Translations under genes and position numbers: made by a program
Assembly (NCBI GenBank): GCA_022453515.1
Contig: JAJNNY010000101.1
Location: 1 to 64,000 of the forward strand
DNA from: Astrocystis sublimbata
Lineage: Eukaryota; Ascomycota; Sordariomycetes; Xylariales; Xylariaceae
Reading direction: 5' to 3'
DNA: 64,000 nt
Notes under the pieces: generated by a model
What the model was told of the DNA's origin: nothing
Seen by the model: the letters and a program-made list of their open reading frames with translations, nothing else
Databases searched by the model: none
Shown here: positions 10,280-20,246 of the stretch, in pieces
Layout of the letters: each line of letters starts with the position of its first letter
How positions within the stretch are numbered: the stretch's first letter is position 1

Positions 10280-11763
10280 AATCTTTAAAGCCCCTTTTAT
10301 TGAATATCTTCCCAGTCATTGACCTTATTCTTCTTTACACGGCCCTCGCGATATTCGTTACCGCTATTGAGCCTAATAACCTCTTGAATATGCCTCATAA
10401 GCCTTTCAATCCAAGCCTGGATATTTGCTTGAGGTAATTCTGCCCAGGCCTTCTTCCACGACTTGATAGCTGCTTCACGGCTTTTGGGGGCTCCCAGCTC
10501 TGTAGTCCTCCGTTTCATCCATGGCCAGGCAAGCTCAATTGGATTCAAATCTGGGGAGTTGCCTGGCCATAGAAGTCTCTGAATCTTGTATAAATCATAG
10601 ACTTTCTGTTGGTAGTGGTGGGCATGAGACGGGGCCTTATCTTCTTGTACGAGTGTATTCGGCCGAGTTTTCTCACTCTTTTGCGAATGGGAAAAGAAGC
10701 GGTATCAGGACCTTTTTCTGGTATCGATACCAGTCAATCCCTCCTTTAGTGGAATCTCTGACAAGTTTGCCATTCTTCTTGTTCCACCTCCATTGTGGCT
10801 TTCTTCCTGGGCGAGCACGAAGGCCTAGCCTTTCAACGCCAGAAGTAAGCTCCCATTCAGAACGTGCTAGAGGCTCGAGGTCTTTATTCAAAGCTTCAAT
10901 CTCTTCATCAGCTTGTACTTTCTCCTGTTTCGTTTCTGGAAGCCAGCAATAGCAAGGCCCGTTTTGATTCCAGGTAAAACAACCCCAAAACATGAACTCC
11001 GAATAGCCTTTCCAACGCTCTCGGATACAACTTTTAACGAAAGCTTCGTCAGATTTCCTCCATATACGATAACCGCCACGCCGATGTAATAAAACAACGG
11101 CAGTTTCGTCAGACCAGATCACACGTTTCCAATCCTCAAGGGTCCAATATTGCCGCTCAAGGCACCATTTAAGTCGTTCCTCCATCATCTTCTTCGTCAG
11201 TCCAGGCTTTCTTGTTGGCTTCGTTTTCTTGAAGCCCATCTTCTTGAGGACTCGTAAGACCGTAGTAGCTGATATATTTATGCCCTCTTCTCTTAGCTCG
11301 CTAGCAAGATCAGCGGCAGTTTTTTCGCGGCCATATCGATCCTGGCGTACCTTTATGGCTAGCTTCTCTCCTACCTCTGGGGTCTGTTTGGTAGGACGCC
11401 CAGAGCGAGGGGCATCTTTCAGCCACTCATCTTCCAGAATAAAGGGGCGGCAGTTTGGATCAAATCCACGCTCAATGGCCCTCGCGTAGATACAGTTGAC
11501 TTGATTGACTGGAAGCCCAATGAGCCAAGCCACAGTGGCAGAGGTGTGTCCCCCAATAGCCTTGAGGGTAACCACTGCAGCCCGGGTCGTAGTTGACGTA
11601 TTGGAGCCTCTGGGAGCCATACCTAAAAGTAGGAAAAGATGGCAAAAAAAAAGATCATGAGTAGAAGAGGGGTAAGCCCCTTGACGATATGGTATATTGA
11701 ATTAAAGGGGCCGTAGTGAAGATCCCTGCTAGCGCTGTGCAAGACTTTTGAAGTGGACCTCCG
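10237..11763 (-). mobile_element. Tc1/mariner-family DNA transposon, 1.5 kb, with TA target duplication
   Basis: The element is bounded by identical 43-45 bp inverted repeats and by TA dinucleotides at 10235-10236 and 11764-11765, as expected for Tc1/mariner insertion. It holds a single transposase gene on the minus strand. The perfect terminal repeats and few lesions contrast with the heavily mutated repeats 2 kb away, so this is a younger insertion that largely escaped RIP. Confidence 0.9.
10297..11620 (-). pseudogene. Tc1/mariner DDE transposase, frameshifted
   Basis: The minus-strand ORF from 11620 begins MAPRGSNTSTTTRAAVV and carries two helix-turn-helix regions, a linker PRSGRPTKQT, and the first catalytic Asp in VIWSDETAV (about residue 170). 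The frame ends at TGA 10673-10675. The rest continues in another frame: a second-Asp block reading EDKAPSHAHHYQQ (the usual motif is DNAPAH; N to K) and the third-site block SPDLNPIELAW, ending at 10297. So one frameshift near 10675 separates the second and third catalytic residues from the N-terminal half. Usual family length is about 420-450 residues, consistent with the two parts together. Not expected to be active, but it could be mobilised in trans. Confidence 0.85.
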
Positions 11764-11765
11764 TA
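11721..11765 (-). repeat. Right terminal inverted repeat of the Tc1/mariner element
   Basis: Exact reverse complement of the left repeat, ending CCGTA with the TA target site at 11764-11765. Confidence 0.95.
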
Positions 11766-11777
11766 TAAGGACATTGA

Positions 11778-12168
11778 TGTCAGAAATAAGCGAGCCAGTC
11801 AATTGAGGGTGTATTGTGTTGTATTGTTGTAAGAGCGCGTCTTGCTACCTCTGTGCGGTGTGTCCTCTTAAATAGTATGGCGGGTTCTCAGGGGTTGAGC
11901 AGTCCGTGCTCACCCCCTAGTACATTTAGCCCGCGCCAATCCATCCAAATTCTCACAATTGAAATAGGTGTCAGAGTTAATGGGTTAATTTGGATAGATT
12001 AGCTCAGGGTTAAATGTACCAGGTGAGCAGGGTTTGCTCAACCCCTGAGAACACGCCACACTATTTTACTAGGAGACACCTCCGAGAGGGAGTAACATGC
12101 GCTCTCACAACAGACAATACACAGACAATCAATACAGTCAATTCAACAGCCATCGCTTATTTCTGACA
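11778..12168. repeat. Head-to-head pair of copia-type LTRs (large inverted repeat)
   Basis: The left arm (about 11778-11960) starts TGTCAGAAATAAGCGAGCCA. The right arm (11969-12168) is the same LTR inverted, starting TGTCAGAGTTAATGGG and ending TTATTTCTGACA. Both are diverged copies of the LTR at 12961-13155. The left arm lacks its inner end. Together they form an imperfect palindrome of about 390 bp that could form a hairpin. Confidence 0.75.
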
Positions 12169-12288
12169 TAAGCTGCTAGTTTCACTACAGTTCTATGTAT
12201 AACAGATCCATTATGTCCTCTTTCCATTGATGCCGCCGGGCTTGATACCAGGAAAAACGCTTCATGTTATTATAAACTCATCTCTGCT

Positions 12289-12642
12289 CTAGTAACTGTG
12301 TGTTGTGAACAACCTAGGTAATAGATATATATATGTACCTACAATGCGAACCGTCAGCGATCCCATGATGGTCTCGACCAAAGGCTCACTAGAGTTTGGC
12401 GGCAGGCGTCGAGATGCCAATTCCCAGAGGTTCTTAAGCGCGTCTTGTTGACTCATAGCAGCAGCGAACAGGCGACCGAGCAGGAGTGGCTTATTCTGAG
12501 CGCGAGACTCTAGGGCGGAACCAAGGGCGTGAAACTTGCGGTCTGTCGCTTTTCCGTCGAGAAGTTCTGGAGCGTCGGGCTTGTGGACGACTGTCGCGTT
12601 GTAGCAGACTTCGAAACCGTGTGACTTTAACACGCAGTCCAT
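12289..12642 (-). pseudogene. Unidentified protein fragment between LTR copies
   Basis: A 117-codon minus-strand frame with good amino-acid composition (KPLLLGRLFAAAMSQQDALK, ASRRLPPNSSEPLVETIMG) and normal GC, lying between LTR-derived sequences. In-frame coding character appears to extend a little upstream of its ATG. I do not recognise the family. It is probably the C-terminal part of a host gene truncated by transposon insertion. Confidence 0.25.
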
Positions 12643-12960
12643 AGCTACTAGATTGGTCCAATTGAGAGAGCAGGGGAGCGTTAACTCGGACAGAGACTTT
12701 GTCCTATGATCGATGATGAGTATGGCCTTTATTAGTGAGGCTATAGGAAAGGAGGGGAGCTAATCAGACTGCCTCGGCTACGACGATTCCCTAAAGTCGT
12801 CGTGGCGATGGGCATGGGTCCCGTAGCATCGCGCAATCACTCTCGCAATCACTCTCGCAGTATATCCTTTGGCATGACGAGCATTGGCGACGCTTTGATG
12901 TCGCACGTGCCGGGCATGGTTATATTGTAGGTAGTACCATGTGGGACCCCTCAACGGACC

Positions 12961-13155
12961 TGTCAGAATAAGCGAGCCAGTCAATTGGAGGTTCAGAAGC
13001 GTGTGTATTGTGTGTTCGTTGTTGTGGAGAGCGCGTCTTGCTCTCTCTCTGAGATGTGTCCTAATAACTAGTGTGGCGGGTTCTCTGGGCGGTGAGTAGA
13101 CCCTGGTTCATTTAGCCTGCGCCAATCCATCCAAATTAACCCATCCATTCTGACA
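12961..13155 (-). repeat. 3' LTR of a truncated Ty1/copia element
   Basis: 195 bp with 9-bp inverted termini (TGTCAGAAT..ATTCTGACA). On the minus strand it is preceded by a purine-rich tract (GAGGGGGTG) just before the LTR, a polypurine tract in the right place for a copia element running right to left. Confidence 0.85.
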
Positions 13156-13699
13156 CACCCCCTCAGGGCCAAACTACAGAGTATTTGGCCCTGATTCAGT
13201 CAATAAGGCTATTCTCGTGGCCTCCATGCTTCTGCTTCTCCAGATAGTCCATCTTCGAGGCTATTGAGGTCCTCTTGAGTGATCTCCTTCTACTTTCGCT
13301 CTAGAATCCGTGCTTTCACGTCCCTTAATCCTAATTGAGTCATAAATCCAACCCATTTGGTTGCTGGAAGTGCCTTCGTAAGTCCGTCTATAATCATATC
13401 GCTTGTAGGGATATAGGTTATATCCAGGGTTTCTTATTAAACCTCCTGTCTTAACTAATAATTGTGTATATCTATGTATCGAAGCTTGGTCTTTAGAGTA
13501 GATACCTCCTTTTTTAAGAGGGCAATCTGTTAACTATCCAAGGTAACGCCGAGCTCTTTAATCAGTCTATTAATAAATATTGCTTCCTTGGCCGCTTGGG
13601 CTAAAGCGAGGAGTTTAGCTTTAGTAGTAGACGTAGTTATAGTATCCTGTTTGTTAGCCCTCTAGCCGATAACTCCTCTGAATAGCTTTATAACGTAGG
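13156..13699 (-). pseudogene. Ty1/copia RNase H/C-terminal pol fragment, RIP-mutated
   Basis: Read on the minus strand, the tract encodes the end of a copia polyprotein: KLFRGVIG, then KQDTITTSTTKAKLLALAQA, then TKLRYIDIHN, then a terminal DMIIDGLTKALPATKW, all classical RNase H/C-terminal motifs. Stops replace residues that are Trp in the family (for instance after RGVIG and after DIHNY), all TAG, as RIP would produce. The rest of the element (gag, integrase, RT, 5' LTR) is missing. It ends where another LTR starts at 13700. Confidence 0.8.
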
Positions 13700-14170
13700 T
13701 GTTACGAACCAACTGCAGGATAGGCCAGTTGGGAAGGCCTAGCGCAGCCACATGACGAGGGGTCATGCAAGGCAAGTACGGGTACGTGAATATTGGATAT
13801 AAGGGTATTTGATATTACGTAACATGTCTCTGTAACGTAACAGAGAATCTCTATAGTCTCTAAGAAACAATAGAAACGGGTCTCTATAGTCTTTAAAAAA
13901 CAATAGAGATAAGCAATTATATAAAGGAAGGAAATATTATATAGCCTTAATAGTATTCCTATATATCTAGTCTTTCCTTATTTTACTATTTAATTTAAAT
14001 ATACTAATAGTTTTTAAAATAGAAGTAACCTTTTAACAACTTAGTGAACAATACCTTATATTACTCAGCGATCCTTTATTATAAGCTTAGCCCTTATCCT
14101 TAGGAACATAAACCCACTAAAACCCCTACTCTACCCTATACTTAGTATTATAGATAAAGCAGTTGTTATA
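13700..14170 (+). repeat. LTR copy 1 of a second retroelement, AT-rich
   Basis: About 470 bp starting TGTTACGAACCA and ending AGCAGTTGTTATA. It aligns with the copy at 14424-14906 in its first 70 bp and its last 250 bp, while the middle differs. No target duplication is visible, so it may be truncated or nested. C-to-T differences between the copies fit RIP. Confidence 0.75.
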
Positions 14171-14279
14171 TATATTAACTTACAAATATTCTACTAATTA
14201 TAATATAATATATTAATTTAATAAAACTAATCTATAGCTAGCGATCTAAACTAAATATTATAACCCTTATTTTTTTTTT

Positions 14280-16330
14280 CGGAAGCTTGCTAAGATTTTC
14301 CATGTTTGCGACCATACCCTTAAGCGACGCTTCGAAAGCCACTAACCAAGGTATATTACAAACCAAAGATCACAAAAACTCGATATGTCTAAAAAGGACA
14401 CAATTGCCAGACGTATACTCGAGTGTTATAAACCAATAAGGGCCGACCAGTTGGGAAAGCCTAGTGCAGCCACCAAGCTAGATATGATGCGGAGTAGTGG
14501 AGCACGTATGGATAATATATAAGTAAACCATATAAGGGTTTACTAGGGAGCTCTGTTCGCTCTACAGAGCAAAAAGAGCAGCTCTAATAGCTCTATAAAA
14601 CAGATAGAGCTCAAGCTCTATAAGCTCTATAGAGTATATAGAACATAGGTATTTGTATAAAAAAAGGAAATACTATATAGCTTTAATAGTATTCCTATAT
14701 ATCTAGTTTTTTTTTACTTTACTATTTAATTTAAGTATACTAATAGTTTTTAGAATAGGAGTAACTTTTTAAGAACTTAGTAAATAATACTTTATATTGC
14801 TTAGCGATCCTTTATTATAAGCTTAGCCCTTATCCTTAGGAACATAAACCTACTAAAACCCCTACTCTACCCTGTACTTAGTGTTACAGATAGAGCAGTT
14901 GTTACATCGAGCTAGATTTGCGAGCATTTCTACCCCAGTTTTAATACGTTAAAGAAATGGCTAATATCCTCCAACGCATCTGATACATAATACTTATGGG
15001 TCAAAACTAGGCTTTAAACTTTATATAATAACGACCTAACTTCCAGACGTGTTTAAATCGTTAAATTAATTATTAGTAAGCTTTTAATAAAGATCCCGCA
15101 AATTATTACGTGTAGTTTATACTTATAGCCAATATAATTGTAAAATATAGTATTATAGTTAAAAATATCTATAATTTTAATAAATCGGGGTTTCTAATAG
15201 ATATAATTATAACTAGAATAGTTATAACAAGCTTAGAAAAATATAAAAGACTTAGGTAGGCCTAGTAAAGAGGCAGAGAATAGGTTATAGTAGTTCAAGC
15301 TATTAATTCTTAAGGCTAGGCAGTACTACTATATATTATCTTCGCAGGCGTGTATTACCTCGCGTCTTAGTATCGCGATACTACTTTGCTACCAACTAGG
15401 TTATCGATCTCTTAAATAATAGTTAAATTATAAACAAGATAGGCGTAAGATAGCTATAGTACTTTGATTTATATACTTAAAGCCATACAAAAGGTATAAA
15501 ACACTTTTTAATCTTTAATAGTTACAAAAGCTACTATTTGATAGATTTTAAGGAATTTTATAAAAATAATAATATTATTACCCTTTATATGCCTGCCCAT
15601 TCGTTACACAGACTCCAGCCTTTCGATCTAGTACTTTTTAGTATACTAAAACGCTTTTATTTATTATATATCAAGGATCTAATATAGCGGTACTAAACCT
15701 ATGTTATAAAGGAGGATTTTTTAGCTGGGTTTTTTAAAACGTTTATAACTATTTTTATAAAAAAAAACATTCGATTAGGATTCGAGGCTATTAAACTTAT
15801 CCCTTTAGATACAAAAAAAGTAATTTTTTCGTTAGATATAAAAAAAAACAAAATAGCTCCCTTTATTAAGCCCGATCTACCCCCCCTAGCTTGGACTTCT
15901 AAAACACCTACTACCTCCCTTAAAGCCTTAGAATAGTTAACTCTTATTAAAAACAGTGTCCAAAGGTATTAAAAAAGCTTACTAATACCGATTTTAGAGT
16001 TAATTAACTTAATTATAAAGGCTATATATATTATAATATATAAGAACGCCTTTTTATACTAAAAGAATAAAGAATTTCGCAAAACTAACCATATGCTTAG
16101 CAAACGTTGCAAAACAAAAAACAAGCGACTAGTATATAAAGGACCTCTTACTATAAAGGATTCTTAAGTTTTATAGGAATTAAAAGGCAATAAGGATATT
16201 AAATCGGTAGTCCAAGGCGAAAGTAGTCGTTCTGTAAAGAGGGCTTGTGGCGGTCCGCAACATTGTGGCATATGCGGTAACACCGGGCATAATGCGCGAA
16301 CATATTAAATAGATATAGAAACCTCTAAAA
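14280..16330 (+). pseudogene. Fot1/pogo-type (DDE_1) transposase relic, RIP-mutated and split by an LTR
   Basis: Motifs of a fungal pogo/Fot1 transposase appear in order: an HTH-like LAKIFHVCDHTLKRRF at about 14280-14340, KEMANILQ at about 14950, the catalytic block NIYNFNKSGFLI at about 15165-15200 (the family has YNFDEKGF; the catalytic Asp is Asn here), PAHSSHRLQPFDLVLF at about 15590-15640, and a C-terminal zinc-knuckle GGPQHCGICGNTGHNARTY at about 16245-16310. Stops are frequent and mostly TAG/TAA, GC is very low, and catalytic D to N is a G-to-A change, all RIP hallmarks. A solo LTR (14424-14906) splits the N-terminal part. Confidence 0.8.
14424..14906 (+). mobile_element. Solo LTR (copy 2) inside the Fot1/pogo relic, with 5-bp target duplication
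   Basis: 483 bp starting TGTTATAAACC and ending GCAGTTGTTACA. It is flanked by direct TCGAG repeats at 14419-14423 and 14907-14911. The transposase frame reads up to the left TCGAG and resumes after the right one. A complete solo LTR left by recombination between the two LTRs of a full element. Confidence 0.9.
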
Positions 16331-17790
16331 AAAACGATTCTAATTAATTTAAACTGTTTTAATTATATTATTGTTGTTTTTTTAATAATTGTGTAAAAAG
16401 AGGGTTGAAAAGTGCAACAATGGCTTGGGTGCAACAATGGCTTGTGTTTAACATTATAGGCTTTAATAGTTTAACTCAATTTTATTATTATTTGTTTCTT
16501 TTTATACTTCCTATAGGTAATGTTTAGAATCTCTAGTTGAATTATTATAGGGGTTTTCTTTTTAATATATAAGAGGAGGCCTAATACATCGGCTTTTAAA
16601 CGGAATTTATGATTCTATTCTAGCTAATCTTTTGTTTTATAAAGGACAACGGTCTGGTCTAATTTCTCTGAGTTGTATAGTGTGGAGAGAATCGCTATTA
16701 AATATATATATATTTTAATAAGTTTCTTGATAATTCTGTATTACTACAAAAGGACAGTAATAAGACTTTTAATTATTAGATTCGAGCTAATTATTCTGTT
16801 ATTATTGTTGTTAAAGAGAAGAGTCTTCTCTATAGCTAGGTGTCTACTACTAGTGTTGCTCTAGTGGGTATTAGGGTGGCGCAGTATTCTTGGCTCACCC
16901 CATATAAGGATAGAACTCCTGATCCACGTCATATCGTTATATCCAACACGTACCAGCTCCTTCGGCTCCCTTTTCCGGCTATGCACTTGGAGGGAGGAGC
17001 CGGAGGGTGAAATAGTTGCCATTAGTTCTTCGCCCGATCACGCCGGGCGACATACCATACACATCCTTTTCGATATTTCGCAGTCGCCAGCTTGAGGTCG
17101 CAACTATCTTCTATATTAAGACCTAATTTAATGTTGCACTTGCGGCAGGTATTTTTCGCGAGGAAGACCGGTATCGAGGCTCTAATCAGCTGGTTCTTAT
17201 TAGGCCGTCAAATTCCAGTCAGAAATGTATGTCACCATCGCCCCATGTGACAAAGAGCGAGGCCAGTGATTTGGCTTGGCTACCTAGGTACCTTTGAAAA
17301 CATGCGAGAATCTGCGAGGCGAAAGGGTTTTGATAAAGCTTGTGCGGCACCAAGTTTACGAAAGTCATCGAGAAAGTCGTTACTCATCTAAATGGTACCT
17401 ACCGGGGTGAGTTAAGTTGGCACCTGCATGATAGGTATCTCACTAGGTAAGTACCCTATGTGAGTGGTACCAGTAGCGTCGTGGCTGCAGCTTTTAGATA
17501 TGGTTATCACGATCACATAGATATTAGAGTTGAGTCCGATTTTGAGAGATGGTAATTATAATCGCGGTATCTGTCAAGCCTTCTACTATCGCATAATGTA
17601 TGTGCTCTCCTTGAATCACGTTCAAGCTAACAAGTAATTACCACCATGAGCGAAAAGACGGTATTTCAGTGTGACTAAACGATTTCGGAGTATCATTTGT
17701 CTTGGTGCGCTCAACCTCACTCCTACGCTTGGTAGATTCTCCATCCAATCCTCTGTGAATCATACCATCCCCAGTTAGCCCTGCAGTTCA
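16331..17790. other. No gene seen: end of AT-rich tract, then normal-GC intergenic DNA
   Basis: From 16331 to about 16870 the sequence remains AT-rich, with a short direct repeat (GCAACAATGGCTTG twice near 16410-16445). A 63-codon ORF at 16673-16864 is hydrophobic noise. GC returns to normal at about 16880 and the stretch to 17790 shows no supported gene. Confidence 0.5.
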
Positions 17791-18509
17791 CTAGATGAAT
17801 CCGTTAGTCATTGTTGCCATCCGCGCTAACCATGTAGGAGCATCTCAATATGTGGTATTCTCACGAGAGGGCAATGAAGAAAAGCCTCAGCTCGACACAT
17901 TTTCGTTGGGGAAAAAAAAAGTAACGGGAGTGGCTTACTTTCTCCAGAGGCCCCAACGTTGTAATTCGAGTCCTTGAAATCTCGGATCGCGTCTCGAATG
18001 ATGTCGGCCATGTCGCCCGAGGAGATGATAGCTGGTGCAGCGTTGGCATCGATAACATTGATGCCGAAAGTGCAAGTCCCACTGTTCGCAAGGCCGAGAT
18101 ATTCCATATTATCGTCGTGGCGCTCCCAGTTAAGCAAGTGAAACCCATCGTCGCCATATTTGCGGAGGTCCTGCATTAAGTCGTCGCAGTCCGCTTTAAC
18201 CACCAGTGTCAGTTATTGTTCTTGGAGATCGGACACACTAAGGATGGCTCTTCATTCGAGAAACCGGTGTTTCAGGCGCTCGAAAGCTCAATATAGAGAT
18301 TGCAGCGCCTTAAGGTCAGGAGAAAGGGCCAAGAACTTTGTCAGTTACTTACAAGCATCAGGGGATCCTGCGGCGGTCTCATTCTGCCACGTTGTATCGC
18401 CGCAAATATTGCCGTTAGAAAACTTATATTTTTCCCATATATGCTCGCCACAGTAAACGACATGGCTGAAAGCCAATGCGGCAATGGAAACGAAGGTAGA
18501 AACCTGCAT
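17791..18509 (-). CDS. Secreted Hce2/Ecp2-family effector-like protein
   Basis: Three exons on the minus strand: 18509-18353, 18193-17939, 17825-17791 (introns 159 and 113 bp; GTAAGT and GTAAGC donors), 148 residues. The N-terminus MQVSTFVSIAALAFSHVVYC is a signal peptide. The mature part shows the Hce2 pattern NICGDTTWQNETAAGSPDAS, then CDD, GTCTFGINV, DMADIIRDAI and YNVGASG. Hce2 proteins are secreted fungal effectors related to Cladosporium Ecp2; related domains also occur with killer-toxin-like chitinases, one of which lies 4 kb away. Only three of the usual four cysteines are seen: the last exon encodes a Thr/Met-rich tail without the final Cys. If intron 2 were retained the protein would end differently and regain Cys, so the 3' end is the least certain part. 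Confidence 0.75.
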
Positions 18510-20246
18510 GGTGTTTGCGAAGGGTGAAAACGAAAGAAGATGTAATGAGAGTAATTATATGTGAGCTTGCTACCAGAGCTTGCTCGAGAATGGAAGATGA
18601 AAAAACGAGAATGAGCAATAGCAAATCTAGAATGGGATTTGGATATTCTCTTGTTCTTATATGTTTTAATAACTCGATTATAACGAGTTGTTCGGCTTGA
18701 AATATCAAAAGTTACAGGGATGGCCATGTTTAGGGAGTCTCGTCAGCCGCGAAGGAGCTATGAAATGGGAGCCTTTCAACACGGTGCAATGTCAACAAAG
18801 AGTACTATTGCCACGGAGAATTGGACTTGCCAAGAATAATTGGGTGAAACGATCAGCTGACTGGTATTCCATACGCTCCCTAGTTATAATTAGTTTCAAC
18901 TGTTCCCTTTGTGCGCATCAATGATTCGACTTGAGATCAGCTGGATCTATTTCATGAAGCTCCCAACAGAAAGCGCATCAGCTGTTCTGTTCACAGATTA
19001 TTATCTCTTACTTGAGCGGCGAATGTTACATTAAGAAACGACGAGACAGTGACATATTCTACGGCCTTTCATGCGTTTCTGTTGAAATATTTCGCCTTCC
19101 TAGGCTCCAAAATGGGATGGTATTGTTTCCAAAGCTGCCTAGGTACTGAGGCAGTACCGCCCATGACTGGATTATCTACTGGAACAATCCAAACAAGCAA
19201 GACGCTTGTGCAAGATGAAGGCTAGCAAGTCGGTCTTTCGATTTGAACCAGTCGAATACGCTTAGATGTGTGTTGTTGGGGTTGAGGGGAGGCTTGTGCG
19301 ATGAGCCCTTAAACCCTGTAGAACGCATTTTGAATAAGCCAACAATCAATCAGGGAGTCAAGATAGAAAAGGATATCCCATGACTTGTTTTGTTTTTCTT
19401 GGGGTCCTATTTAGGCTTGCTAAATTGATTTGCATAATCGATTTCATTCCTTGACTTTACTAGGTAGTTCGTTGTTATGTAATGTCGTCTCGAAAATGAC
19501 GTAGTACTGCGTGATAATTATAGCATCGTCTATTGTTATATAACAGGATGCAAATGTGTTACCTTTTCTCATTATCTTGTTCAAAATGTGACAATGAATA
19601 ATATTATTTATATCATGTGAATTCTCGAAATTTTATCAACAAGGCCCTACCCCCCCTTCCATCTACTCATCATACAGTCACTCGCATTTAAATCAGTAAC
19701 AGCTCAGCGCATCTATGGGGCTACTAATATTACGGATTCAATTGGTTTATAGGAGCTCAGGCCGCATCGGTTGGAAAGATCCCTCGCGTGGAGCCTAGGC
19801 GCTCGGCGCGAAACCCCTATAAACGATCCCTGCGGGCGGCGCTAGCCTAGCTGGCTGGGGCACTGATGAGCGGCAACTGAGGGCTGTTTTACGTGGATAC
19901 ACCTGTATTGACACCGCTAGCCAAGAAATCAGAACAGCACAAGCCATTGTAACGGATGGCTCGGAGGTTGCAATGCGAATATCTGGCTGTCTGCTTCTAA
20001 TCTCGGGTACTTCTTGGTAGTGGGAAAATTGACCATTTTACTGTTGGTTACCATGCATATCCTGTTGGCTGCAAGCGACGTCGAGGACCCCACTGCGTCC
20101 ATCGGCCGGTAACTCACGGTCGCATGGCCTGCGCGGTAGCATAAAGCCTTAGTTTTTAAAACAAAGAAGCATACCAAAATAGTCCAATCAATTTTATCAT
20201 TCTCTTCGACCGAACCAAACAGCGGCGACTGTTTGAAAACAACTCG
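18510..20246. other. Intergenic region between the Hce2 gene and the P450
   Basis: No gene supported. Scattered ORFs under 100 codons lack domain character. A short pyrimidine-rich tract near 19650 and a GC-rich block at 19780-19850 stand out but match nothing I know. The last few hundred bases should contain the P450 promoter. Confidence 0.45.

Noticed and set aside
16673..16864. 63-codon hydrophobic ORF in the AT-rich tract
   Set aside because: Composition follows AT bias (Ile/Leu/Tyr); no start context or homology pattern.
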